Of a DNA stretch of 46,570 nt, positions 39,080 to 46,570 are shown one piece after another. This stretch comes from Oscillospiraceae bacterium (GTDB lineage: Bacteria > Bacillota > Clostridia > Oscillospirales > Oscillospiraceae), in the NCBI GenBank assembly GCA_015067565.1, contig SVMF01000020.1, forward strand, positions 1 through 46,570, given 5' to 3'. Under the pieces are notes generated by a model. That model did not search any database. It worked only from the letters and a program-made list of their open reading frames with translations, and had not been told where the DNA came from. The first letter of the stretch is position 1. Every line of letters begins with the position of its first letter. The translations under genes and the position numbers were made by a program.

Positions 39080-39784
39080 TTAGTCGTACTTAAATCTTCC
39101 GCTATATTCAAATTCATCTGCTAATGCTGCAATGCTGTCCGAATATCCTAATCCGTCAATTTCAAAAGAATATTTGCTATGGTCAATTTCGATTATGCAT
39201 CTGACAGGTTGGTTTTCATAGAGTGCATCAAATAACGCATTATATATTTCAGTTCTATCAAAAGTTTCGCTGAAAAGATACAAATCGCCATTAGGAGATG
39301 AACCCCACAATTCTGCTTCATATGTTTGATTGCCAATTTTGATTTTAAGTGTAATATCAGATGAGGAATAATATGTTGCCTTTGTGTCATTATATTCCAG
39401 TAGCCGGAAGGAAATAGAATCTGCTGCGTCACCATCAATTGAATTGATCGAACTATCATAGTAATTGGTGAAGAACGGACTGCTATAACAATATATCTTC
39501 AACGGCGAACCCGTTGTTGCGGTATTGCTAAATTCACCATAGAATGGGCCACCCAATAGATAGGCACCATCTGTCTCATCGCCAAAATCATCCACATAAT
39601 GTTCAATAGACCAACAGGGTTCGGGAGGTGCTACTGTAGTTGGAGCTTCAGTAGTGAGAGGCTGAGACTCAGTGGATATGGAAGATTCCTCAAAAGCCTC
39701 TTCTTTTGAATCAGAGTTATTTTGGCATGCAACAAACAAAAGAAGTATAGTTAGTGTGCAGACGATACAAAGTGCTTTTTTCAT
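39080..39784 (-). CDS. Putative lipoprotein of unknown function
   Basis: This 234-aa protein has a signal peptide with lipobox LFVAC (Cys about residue 20) and a Ser/Thr/Glu/Pro-rich linker (residues 21-55). A folded domain of about 175 residues follows, with several Tyr/Asp-rich segments (for example WSIEHYVDDFGDETDGAYLL). I do not recognise the domain. It begins 5 bp after the small HTH gene, so the two are co-transcribed. AT content is higher than in the flanking housekeeping genes, fitting acquisition. Confidence 0.7.
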   Translation of the reverse strand: MKKALCIVCTLTILLLFVACQNNSDSKEEAFEESSISTESQPLTTEAPTTVAPPEPCWSIEHYVDDFGDETDGAYLLGGPFYGEFSNTATTGSPLKIYCYSSPFFTNYYDSSINSIDGDAADSISFRLLEYNDTKATYYSSSDITLKIKIGNQTYEAELWGSSPNGDLYLFSETFDRTEIYNALFDALYENQPVRCIIEIDHSKYSFEIDGLGYSDSIAALADEFEYSGRFKYD

Positions 39785-39789
39785 TTGAT

Positions 39790-39969
39790 TTATTTATTCC
39801 TTTCTTTTATTGGTTTTGGACACTGTGCATTTTTAGGAATATGCCAAGGACTACCCTTTCTATCTTGGTCAGCCCCTTCAATCATTCCGTTTCTGCACCA
39901 TTCGCTGATTGTTGCTTGAGAATAGCCCCACAGTTCGGAAGCTTCCTTAGTTCCCATAGCTTCGCTCAA
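39790..39969 (-). CDS. Small helix-turn-helix protein (59 aa)
   Basis: TTG 39969 follows AGGTGA; an in-frame ATG is at 39957 (55 aa). The product reads MGTKEASELWGYSQATISEW, then CRNGMIEGADQDRKG and WHIPKNAQCPKPIKERNK. This is the compact winged-HTH of MerR-/excisionase-like small DNA-binding proteins common in clostridial accessory regions. It is the first gene before the lipoprotein, divergent from the Xre gene. It is too short for a standard 60-codon cut-off. Confidence 0.75.
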   Translation of the reverse strand: MSEAMGTKEASELWGYSQATISEWCRNGMIEGADQDRKGSPWHIPKNAQCPKPIKERNK

Positions 39970-40005
39970 AGCATATCACCTCTCTATATATTTTGTGGTA
40001 AATCC

Positions 40006-40034
40006 ATCATAACACAGAAAATGACTTGTGTCAA
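40006..40034 (-). promoter_or_regulatory. Sigma-A promoter of the HTH-lipoprotein operon
   Basis: On the minus strand, TTGACA (40034-40029) and TATGAT (40011-40006) are 17 bp apart. The region is shared with the divergent Xre gene, which may regulate it. Confidence 0.75.
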
Positions 40035-40110
40035 TATCGTTTCGCTATTTATACAAGGTTTATAAATTGTGTAAATCCCCATAAAATATAGGCAAAAAGG
40101 GGATGAAGCA

Positions 40111-40338
40111 ATGAAAGCGGAATACAAAGGCTTATACGAAAAATTCGGTTTGAACGTGGTGTACTACCGCAAGCGGAAAAAGCTGACGCAATTACAGCTT
40201 GCAGAGTTAGTGGACATCGACCGCAGCCATATCAGCGCCATCGAATTGGGCAATGTCGGCGTTTCGTTTGATGTCATTTTCAAGCTCTGCGAAGTTTTAG
40301 AAGTCACCCCCAAAGAACTATTTGATTTTAGAGACTAA
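40111..40338 (+). CDS. Xre-family HTH transcriptional regulator
   Basis: This 75-aa protein is a single HTH_3 domain: GLNVVYYRKRKKLTQLQLAE, then LVDIDRSHISAIELGNVGVS and ITP-like VTPKELFDF end. It is the cro/C1 type. It starts behind AAAAAGGGGATG-like sequence at ATG 40111. It is divergent from the HTH-lipoprotein pair and is probably autoregulatory. Confidence 0.88.
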   Translation: MKAEYKGLYEKFGLNVVYYRKRKKLTQLQLAELVDIDRSHISAIELGNVGVSFDVIFKLCEVLEVTPKELFDFRD

Positions 40339-40365
40339 AAGGATACGATCAGAGTCTTTTTCAAC

Positions 40366-40543
40366 GAAATAAATCCCTTGCGGGATTTGTGAAATTGACT
40401 TCGGCAGTGAAATATTGCTTCGCAATGTGAAATGTGCTGCGGCACATAGGGATTTATTTCATTTCACTTGATGCGACAGCATCAAATTTCTCAATTCGCA
40501 AAGCGAATTATTTCACATTTTGCCGTAAGGCAAAATATTTCAC
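40366..40543. repeat. Multi-hairpin structured element
   Basis: GAAATAAATCCCT (40366-40378) pairs with AGGGATTTATTTC (40448-40460), enclosing small hairpins (ATTGC/GCAAT, GTGC/GCAC) separated by GTGAAAT. The second half has TTGATGC/GCATCAA, AATTCGC/GCGAATT and ATTTTGCC/GGCAAAAT separated by TTTCAC. The spacers are complementary (GTGAAAT against ATTTCAC), so the two halves can also pair. There is no ORF. It looks like a repetitive cruciform-capable element, MITE- or REP-like. Confidence 0.75.
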
Positions 40544-40560
40544 TAAAACTGATAGAAATT

Positions 40561-40603
40561 AGGCTCTGTGGTCGCTGCCAGCCAGCTTCCACAGAGCCTT
40601 TTC
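40561..40603 (+). terminator. Terminator downstream of the hairpin array
   Basis: AGGCTCTGTGG (40561-40571) pairs with CCACAGAGCCT (40589-40599), with TTTTCTT on the plus strand. It would end transcription from the Xre side; on the minus strand, after the TIR gene, it lacks a T run. Confidence 0.75.
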
Positions 40604-40613
40604 TTATGAAAAT

Positions 40614-41597
40614 TTAAAGATATTTTGCTTCATTAACATAGGTGTTGAAGAATACCTCAAAATAGCGTGTGTATATGCTGAAAAACAGATCCTCGCAATT
40701 GCCGTTCTTGTAGCTTAATCTCAAATGGTCGCTTTTTGATATTTCAGCCTGTGTAAGACTGTCTAATGTAAAATCAAAATTGGTCGATAAAAAACCAGTT
40801 CCGCCTGCGAAAAAGTGATTTTTCGTTATGATATAACCCGATTTCCCGTTTTGGCGCAGGGTGTCGTCCATAATGGCGATAATGTCGCTTTGTGTAATCT
40901 TTCCCTTTGCGATCGCATTTACCGCATTTACAAGCTGCTTTTGTGAAACCTCATCGGCAAATTTGAAATAAAACGATTTTCTCACTTCTCTGTTTTCGTT
41001 GCAGGCAAATACCGCTTTGCGCAGCGGTTCCTGTGCGACTGTTTTTGAAACTGCTTCTGTAGCAGTGCCGGTTTTAAGAGCAGGCTTTGAGACAGGGACA
41101 AAAGAGGGGGAGATAACGTCAACTACTTCTTTGGTCTCTTGTGCTACTTGCGGCTTAGAAATATTAACAGGAGCTTTACACTTTTGAATCATTGCTGCGT
41201 TGCAAAGCCGCAAAAGGAATTCTTCGTCGTCCTTGTACTTTGCGCGGTACATAGCCTGCAATGCACTTAACTGTAAACGCATACCGGGCGAAAGCTCAAA
41301 ATCTTCAAGGTATACGACTAAAAGCATTTTTTTCAGTTCAATGGCAAAATGTATTTCTCTGCGGCAATTGTGCGAATCCTGCGAATTGCGGGACATAAAC
41401 GCAATAACCACTTGGCTGCTTATCATTCGTTCGGCAATATATTCGGGCCACTCGGTCCCAGCCTCTATTCCGTTATCATACCAAACGCGGAAACGATGGT
41501 CGTTCAGGGCTTCAACAGCCCTAAGCACATCAGCACTGTCCTTGTGCGAATAGCTTATAAAAATATAGGGTTCATTGCCGTCGTATGCAACTGCCAT
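40614..41597 (-). CDS. TIR-domain protein with unassigned C-terminal domain
   Basis: This protein is 327 aa from ATG 41597 (GGAGGG at good spacing). Residues 8-125 are a TIR domain: PYIFISYSHKDSADVLRAVE, VWYDNGIEAGTEWPEYIAER and SHNCRREIHFAIE, with Glu at the catalytic NADase position. A linker (about 135-200) follows, then a C-terminal domain of about 125 residues (KSFYFKFADEVSQKQLVNAV ... GKSGYIITKNHFF ... LRLSYKNGNCEDLFFSI). The latter resembles domains in proteins with FDDT-...-G..GF.IT patterns, but I cannot name it. TIR effectors often deplete NAD in phage defence. Confidence 0.85.
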   Translation of the reverse strand: MAVAYDGNEPYIFISYSHKDSADVLRAVEALNDHRFRVWYDNGIEAGTEWPEYIAERMISSQVVIAFMSRNSQDSHNCRREIHFAIELKKMLLVVYLEDFELSPGMRLQLSALQAMYRAKYKDDEEFLLRLCNAAMIQKCKAPVNISKPQVAQETKEVVDVISPSFVPVSKPALKTGTATEAVSKTVAQEPLRKAVFACNENREVRKSFYFKFADEVSQKQLVNAVNAIAKGKITQSDIIAIMDDTLRQNGKSGYIITKNHFFAGGTGFLSTNFDFTLDSLTQAEISKSDHLRLSYKNGNCEDLFFSIYTRYFEVFFNTYVNEAKYL

Positions 41598-41632
41598 AAC
41601 GCCCTCCAAAAATATAGAACTATTTGTCTATA

Positions 41633-41661
41633 AGTCTAACATATTTACATTATTTTGTCAA
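41633..41661 (-). promoter_or_regulatory. Promoter of the TIR gene
   Basis: On the minus strand, TTGACA (41661-41656) and a weak -10 TAGACT (41638-41633) are 17 bp apart. Confidence 0.45.
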
Positions 41662-41720
41662 TAAATGAGCTGATTGAGTCCGGGGCGCACATGATTACGC
41701 TGAAAATATTGTAAAAATTG

Positions 41721-41749
41721 TTGACTTTTGAGCGCTATCGTTATAGAAT
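41721..41749 (+). promoter_or_regulatory. Promoter of the giant surface protein
   Basis: TTGACT (41721-41726) and TAGAAT (41744-41749) are 17 bp apart. The leader to ATG 41845 is about 90 nt with no clear structure. Confidence 0.65.
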
Positions 41750-41844
41750 AATCTTGTGTAAATATATGGTGGTTTATTTTGTCGCAATTGCCCGATGGCC
41801 GTCGGGTTTGTGAAATAGAGCATTCAATTTGAAAGGAGATCCAT

Positions 41845-44800
41845 ATGAAACACCTTATGCGTCGCAGTATTGCATATCTGCTTCTCGTTGCATTACTGCT
41901 CAGTGCGATCCCCGTTGCATTTGCCGAGAAGGCAGCGCAGCCGGAGACTGCCGAATCCGATCGTCCCGCAACCAAAGCTGTCGCTGTCGTGCAGAACAGA
42001 ACTTTGGCTTACTCCAAGAAACCAATGGTAGGCTATTGGATCGATTCGTCTTCTTTTACGATTTCGAACACGAATATCGACAACCTCGTTTCTCGCGGCG
42101 TTACTGATTTCTATGTTCAGGTAAAGACGGACGATGGCTCGTTTGACACCACGGCATTGTCCAATGTTATTTCGCACGCAGGCAGTACCGCCCGTGTCCA
42201 TGCTGTCCTGAAGATTGCCTTGGATGATACATATCTTGCGAATAACGAGAAGGCTGCACAGTATCACTTCCGTGTTGGCTACAAGAACAGTGCTAACGGC
42301 GGCGATACCCGTACCGGCTATGTCGATCTGGGCAATACCTCTTACCAGAGCTATATCAACAATCAGATCAATACCATCGAGGCAATCAGTGGTATTGACG
42401 GCATTATGCTTGATGATGCCCGTTATGGCGCTGACTATTACGGCTGGGGCGACGATCTTCGTACTGCGATGGGCAAGTCCGACTATAATACGTTTGCGGC
42501 AGCGCTCTGCAAGCAGTACGGCTACAACTACAGCACGGACATCGACGGATATTACATTTTCAAAGATGCCAACGGCACAGCGGATGATGTCTCCTTCAAG
42601 AATCTGATCAACTCTAACAGCGCTGCTGCCCAGAAGTACACAAATCACCGTGTAAACAGAACCATGAGCTTCGTCAAGTCGGTCAGGGATAACCTCAAGA
42701 GCGGCTTGATTTTGAGTATGAACATCATGCCCGAGGCAGCAGACAGCATCTATGGCAAGTCCCTGTACGGCCAGAATTGCTCCGTTGTGGCTCCCTATGT
42801 GGACTATGTTATTCTGAAGTCCTATTTTGCCGACTTCTATGGATACACCGGCAATGAGTACGACACGCAGTTCCCGTCCCGTCTGGCTAAGCTTGTGGCG
42901 AAGGAAGGCTGTAATGTTGTTGCAGGTCTCCAGGCTTCCCGTATTTCCAACACCGATACTTCGGGCAGAAATGGCTACTTTGTCTCCGGCTATGATGCAA
43001 GAGCTCAGATGGAGTATCTGAACGATGCCCGTCGCGCAGTTAACGGAGATGCTACATATGGTGGCGACATTCTTGGCTCCTGCGTTTACCTGGGCGGCTT
43101 GAGCGCACAGGTTAAGGTGTCTTATAATCACTCTGCCAAGACGGTAAGCTTTAGCTTCGTCAATGGCGCATCGACTGTGAAATCTATCCGAATCCAACTC
43201 TATAACGGCTACTATATCGACAAGTCTAAGTGCACCGTTTCAGGTACCAGCTATACCTATAACAGTGTTACCTACACAGTTGGCGGCACGGCCTCGAATG
43301 GCTACTATCCGCGTTGCGATCTGTCTGTGACGATCAATCCCTATGCTACGAAGACCTACACGTTGCCGGTGTGTACCAATGCCGGCGCGCAGAAGGCGAT
43401 CGATTACAACTATAACCACTTTGCAGCGTTCGCAATCTACAATAGCACCAGCAAGAACAATACGACCTTCTTGCCAGTCTACCAGGCTTCGTTTGTAAAC
43501 TCTGCACATACCTCTTGCTCGTTCACAAAGACGACCCCGCAGCCTGCAACCTGCCTGGCCGCCGGCTACAATCTTTACACCTGCTCCACCTGTGGTTATG
43601 ACTATGCTGAGTATGTTGCCAAGCTAAGCCACAATTACACGACCAGCGTTGTTGCCCCGACCTGCACCGCAGAGGGCTATACCAAGAACACCTGCACCAA
43701 CGGCTGCGGCGATACCTACAACACCAATACTGTAGCAGCACTGGGTCATAGCTATACATCGACCGTAGTGGCTCCGACCTGCGAGACTGCCGGCTATACG
43801 AAATACGTCTGCAGCCGCTGCTCCAATACCTATAACGATAACGACAAGCCTGCGCTCGGACATAACTATGTCGGCGTCGAGACGACTCCGGCAACCTGCG
43901 AGGCTCCCGGCCTGATGACCTACACCTGCAGCAACTGCACGGCTTCCTATACCCAGGAGATTGCAAAGCTCGAGCACGACTATTATGAGGATGTCACGCC
44001 TCCGAGCTGCCTGGTTGACGGCTTTACCACCTTCACCTGTGTGGAATGTGGCTACAGCTACGATGGCAACTATGTCACCGCTGTCGGACACGACTATAAT
44101 GCGGTTGAGACGCCTCCCACTTGCACCGAAGATGGTTACACGACCTTCACCTGCGTCGAGTGTGGCGTGTACTACATCTCCGACGAAGTTTCCGCTACCG
44201 GACACGAGTTCGAGATTGAGGTCATTGATCCTACCTGCACCGAGGGTGGCTACACTTACTACATCTGTTCTTGCGGACTGGACTACACCACCGACGAGAC
44301 CGACCCTCTCGGCCACGACTTTGTCTACATTGAAAATGGTGATACCCATATTGTCAACTGCAACAATTGCGATTATAACGAGATCGAAGAACATGATTTG
44401 ATTGATTCGGTCTGTGACCTTTGTGGCGCAGTTGTCTGTGACCATCCCAATGCTGAGCTGGTGATTGAGACCCCGGCGACCTGCACGGCTGACGGTGTTG
44501 AGATACTGTATTGCGCAGATTGCAACTCTACCCTGAGCACCAGACCCATCCCTGCAATCGGCCACAGCCTGACCAAGACTGAGGCCAAGGCACCGACCTG
44601 TACTGAAGACGGCAACCGTGAATACTACAGATGCAGCGGCTGTGGTCTGTACTATGCTGATGCAAACAACCAATTCGTGCTGCCCGAAAGCTACATCACG
44701 CTGACGGCTATCGGCCATGACTATAAGTCCGTTGTGACCGATCCGACTTGTGAGAATGCTGGCTTCACGACAAATACTTGTGCAAACTGCGGTGATATCT

Positions 44801-46570
44801 ACACCAGTGATGAGAAGGAAGCACTTGGCCATGACTATGGTTACACCAACAATGGCGATGACCACAGCATTGTTTGCGCAAACTGTAACGACACCACGAC
44901 CGAATCCCACAATTATATTGATGGTGTCTGCGTCTGCGGTGCTGAGTTCCGTGATTACAGTGGCACCTATTACATCTTCGCAAAGCGCTCCTCCGGCAAC
45001 TTCCAGTACATGAGCAATGACCTCGGTGCTGTTTCCACCAAGCGCTACACTGCAATCGACAGCGGCGCTGAAGAGCTGCCTGCTAAGATTGCAGAAGGCC
45101 AGCTATCTTATGTGTTCATCATTTCCATGAACGAGGACGGCACCTACACTATCTGTGATGGCAATGGAAAGTACCTCAACTGGGCCACCGGCAACTCCGG
45201 CATCCTGACCGATGAAGCAAGAAATGTCAACATTGTGCCTTCTGAGACGGCAGGCAGAGTGAACATCAACTTTGTGGTCAGTGAAACTGAGAGCAGATAC
45301 CTGTCCCTGAACAACATCAACGGCAACAACTACTTTGCATGGTACAAGGGTACGCAGATTAACGATCTGGCACTTGTTCCCGTTGATGAAATCGCACACG
45401 ACCACATTTATGTTGGCTCTGTGACCGTGGATCCGACCTGTGTTGAGATGGGTACTACCACCTACACTTGCTCGATCTGCGGCGACAGCTACACCGCAAA
45501 GGATGTTCCCACTGCAGATCATACCTATGGCTATGTGGACAACGGTGCGGACCATACCGCAACCTGCACGGTTTGCAGCTACAGCGAGAACCAACCTCAT
45601 GCGCATGTGAACAACCTCTGTGTCTGCGGTAATAAGATCGAGGACTATACCGGCACCTACTACATCTTCACTTCCCGTGGCACGGACAACTTCATGAAGA
45701 TGAGCAATGACCTTGGCAAGACCTCTACCAAGCGCTACACCGCAGTAGACACCGGCAGCGTTGTCCTGCCCGAGACTATCACCGATCCCGTCGAGGACTT
45801 TGTCTTCACGATCGCAAAGTCCGAAGGTGGATACTACACCATCTGTGATGGCAACGGTATGTATCTGACCTGGACCTCCGGAAACTCCGGCAACCTCTCC
45901 GATACGCCGAAGAACTTCATCATCAAAGCATCTGATGTGGAAGGCAAGGTCAATATCTATTTCTGGGTCAACGATACTGAGTCCAGATATCTGTCCCTGA
46001 ATAACACCAGCGGCAACAACTACTTCGCATGGTACAAGGGCACTCAGATCCAGAACCTGATCCTTGTTCCTGTGAACGGCGAGATTCATTACCATGACTT
46101 TGTAGAAACGTCCCGTGAGGAAGCATCTTGCACCGAAGATGGTAAGATCTACAGCGCTTGCCAGTGCGGAAAGACCATGGAGGAAGTTGTCAAGGCTACC
46201 GGCCACCATGAAGTTCTGGTCGACAACGGCGAAGGCGGCCACTATGGCCAGTGCTGTGTCTGCCTGGTAACTACTTCCGATACGGTTGAGCATACCTTTG
46301 TTGATGGCACCTGCGAATGCGGTGCAACCGAGACTACCGAGCCCGCAACGGAATATGTTGACACTTTGAAGCCCACAATGAGCATTGTTGTCGGTGCGGA
46401 AATGAGCGTTGCATTTACTGTCAATCAGTCCATGGTATCCAAGTATGAGAGCTTCTATCTTGTCGTTGAGAAGGATATGGTTGGCGCAGAGTCCAAGACC
46501 GTTACCTTCGGCTACGGCGAAGGCCAGACTGCCCTGACCCCGATGCCCAATGCAACAAATCCGTTCCTGC
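41845..46570 (+). CDS. Giant secreted protein: glycosidase-like domain plus Cys-rich and beta-trefoil-like repeats (3' truncated)
   Basis: ATG 41845 follows AAAGGAG; the frame is open to the window edge (1575 codons). A signal peptide (about residues 1-28, AYLLLVALLLSAIPVAFA) is followed by a domain of about 420 residues resembling the DUF4015/GHL10-type putative glycosidases (KPMVGYWIDSSSF, GIDGIMLDDARYG, GLILSMNIMPEA). From about residue 555 come about 12 modules of 35-45 residues, consensus GHDY...V.PTC...GYTTYTCS.CG, interspersed with shorter Cys/His modules. Two long repeats (SGTYYIFA ... NYFAWYKGTQI, about 80 residues each) look beta-trefoil/carbohydrate-binding-like. Likely a host- or glycan-facing surface protein; cell-wall anchor not seen yet. 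Confidence 0.85.
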   Translation, partial: MKHLMRRSIAYLLLVALLLSAIPVAFAEKAAQPETAESDRPATKAVAVVQNRTLAYSKKPMVGYWIDSSSFTISNTNIDNLVSRGVTDFYVQVKTDDGSFDTTALSNVISHAGSTARVHAVLKIALDDTYLANNEKAAQYHFRVGYKNSANGGDTRTGYVDLGNTSYQSYINNQINTIEAISGIDGIMLDDARYGADYYGWGDDLRTAMGKSDYNTFAAALCKQYGYNYSTDIDGYYIFKDANGTADDVSFKNLINSNSAAAQKYTNHRVNRTMSFVKSVRDNLKSGLILSMNIMPEAADSIYGKSLYGQNCSVVAPYVDYVILKSYFADFYGYTGNEYDTQFPSRLAKLVAKEGCNVVAGLQASRISNTDTSGRNGYFVSGYDARAQMEYLNDARRAVNGDATYGGDILGSCVYLGGLSAQVKVSYNHSAKTVSFSFVNGASTVKSIRIQLYNGYYIDKSKCTVSGTSYTYNSVTYTVGGTASNGYYPRCDLSVTINPYATKTYTLPVCTNAGAQKAIDYNYNHFAAFAIYNSTSKNNTTFLPVYQASFVNSAHTSCSFTKTTPQPATCLAAGYNLYTCSTCGYDYAEYVAKLSHNYTTSVVAPTCTAEGYTKNTCTNGCGDTYNTNTVAALGHSYTSTVVAPTCETAGYTKYVCSRCSNTYNDNDKPALGHNYVGVETTPATCEAPGLMTYTCSNCTASYTQEIAKLEHDYYEDVTPPSCLVDGFTTFTCVECGYSYDGNYVTAVGHDYNAVETPPTCTEDGYTTFTCVECGVYYISDEVSATGHEFEIEVIDPTCTEGGYTYYICSCGLDYTTDETDPLGHDFVYIENGDTHIVNCNNCDYNEIEEHDLIDSVCDLCGAVVCDHPNAELVIETPATCTADGVEILYCADCNSTLSTRPIPAIGHSLTKTEAKAPTCTEDGNREYYRCSGCGLYYADANNQFVLPESYITLTAIGHDYKSVVTDPTCENAGFTTNTCANCGDIYTSDEKEALGHDYGYTNNGDDHSIVCANCNDTTTESHNYIDGVCVCGAEFRDYSGTYYIFAKRSSGNFQYMSNDLGAVSTKRYTAIDSGAEELPAKIAEGQLSYVFIISMNEDGTYTICDGNGKYLNWATGNSGILTDEARNVNIVPSETAGRVNINFVVSETESRYLSLNNINGNNYFAWYKGTQINDLALVPVDEIAHDHIYVGSVTVDPTCVEMGTTTYTCSICGDSYTAKDVPTADHTYGYVDNGADHTATCTVCSYSENQPHAHVNNLCVCGNKIEDYTGTYYIFTSRGTDNFMKMSNDLGKTSTKRYTAVDTGSVVLPETITDPVEDFVFTIAKSEGGYYTICDGNGMYLTWTSGNSGNLSDTPKNFIIKASDVEGKVNIYFWVNDTESRYLSLNNTSGNNYFAWYKGTQIQNLILVPVNGEIHYHDFVETSREEASCTEDGKIYSACQCGKTMEEVVKATGHHEVLVDNGEGGHYGQCCVCLVTTSDTVEHTFVDGTCECGATETTEPATEYVDTLKPTMSIVVGAEMSVAFTVNQSMVSKYESFYLVVEKDMVGAESKTVTFGYGEGQTALTPMPNATNPFL

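Noticed and set aside
41893-46293. Long minus-strand open frames of 300-430 codons opposite the giant surface protein
   Set aside because: They arise from the complement of a repetitive, codon-biased gene; they have no ribosome binding sites or recognisable domains, and the plus-strand frame has signal peptide and repeats.

Overview
The window looks like chromosome of an anaerobic, endospore-forming member of the Clostridia, most likely Oscillospirales (Ruminococcaceae/Oscillospiraceae type). The reasons are the family make-up (SpoVAD/SpoVAE, a SpoIID-like cell-wall protein, IreB, AlaX, a Phe T-box on pheST, a YedF/DUF3343/cysteine desulfurase trio), AGGAGG-type ribosome binding sites, sigma-A promoters with 16-17 bp spacing, and intermediate base composition. 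The genus cannot be named from the sequence alone.

Layout. 1-1053: the end of a surface/membrane protein and a zinc-ribbon membrane protein. 1054-1972: gene-poor debris with terminators. 1979-2566: an unrecognised protein. 2795-4736: a translationally coupled selenium/sulfur trio (yedF, DUF3343, cysteine desulfurase). 4749-5059: repeat element copy A. 5062-9745 (minus): a polysaccharide regulation operon with a CpsB-type phosphatase, an Ig-like secreted protein and two BY-kinase/Wzz fusions with Tyr-Gly tails. 9972-10985: a membrane protein and an orphan PqqD-like protein. 11133-12158: gap. 12210-17134 (minus): rlmA, prfA, sua5, and coaE running in frame into an M18 aminopeptidase. 17203-18015: a NodB deacetylase whose 3' end is antisense to alaX. 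17862-22023 (minus): alaX, a NUDIX gene, peptidoglycan-binding/SpoIID-like genes and a helical-bundle protein. 22142-22693: a purine phosphoribosyltransferase, followed by repeat element copy B (inverted relative to A). 23014-24557 (minus): spoVAD, spoVAE and an unlisted 34-aa Asn/Gln-rich protein. 24630-29823 (minus): an NlpC/P60 hydrolase, a small conserved protein, ireB, pheT and pheS, the last behind a T-box. 30184-35223 (plus): nnrD, a lipoprotein, alr, mazF, an unrecognised protein and an SLH-anchored deacetylase. 35264-36409 (minus): a FtsW/RodA/SpoVE protein. 36531-38292 (plus): tsaE, tsaB, upp. 38413-38580: tRNA-Ile2(CAU) and tRNA-Trp. 38700-41597: a small accessory island with a truncated resolvase, a small HTH gene, a lipoprotein, an Xre regulator, a multi-hairpin element and a TIR-domain protein. 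41845 to the window end: a giant secreted protein with a glycosidase-like domain and about 12 Cys-rich repeats.

Working together. Much of the window serves the cell envelope and sporulation: exopolysaccharide control, peptidoglycan deacetylation and hydrolysis, alanine racemase, an SEDS protein and SpoVA. The rest is translation and t6A housekeeping (sua5, tsaE and tsaB all make t6A; prfA; pheST; alaX; rlmA; tRNAs). The strongest unexplained signal is the pair of about 255-bp non-coding repeats at 4749-5059 and 22695-23006. They lie in opposite orientation and share exact blocks of 65 and 59 bp. Each is bracketed by two copies of a different, locus-specific hairpin, as if a small element had entered a terminator and duplicated it. 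Second is the coaE-aminopeptidase read-through ORF, which keeps a good internal ribosome binding site.
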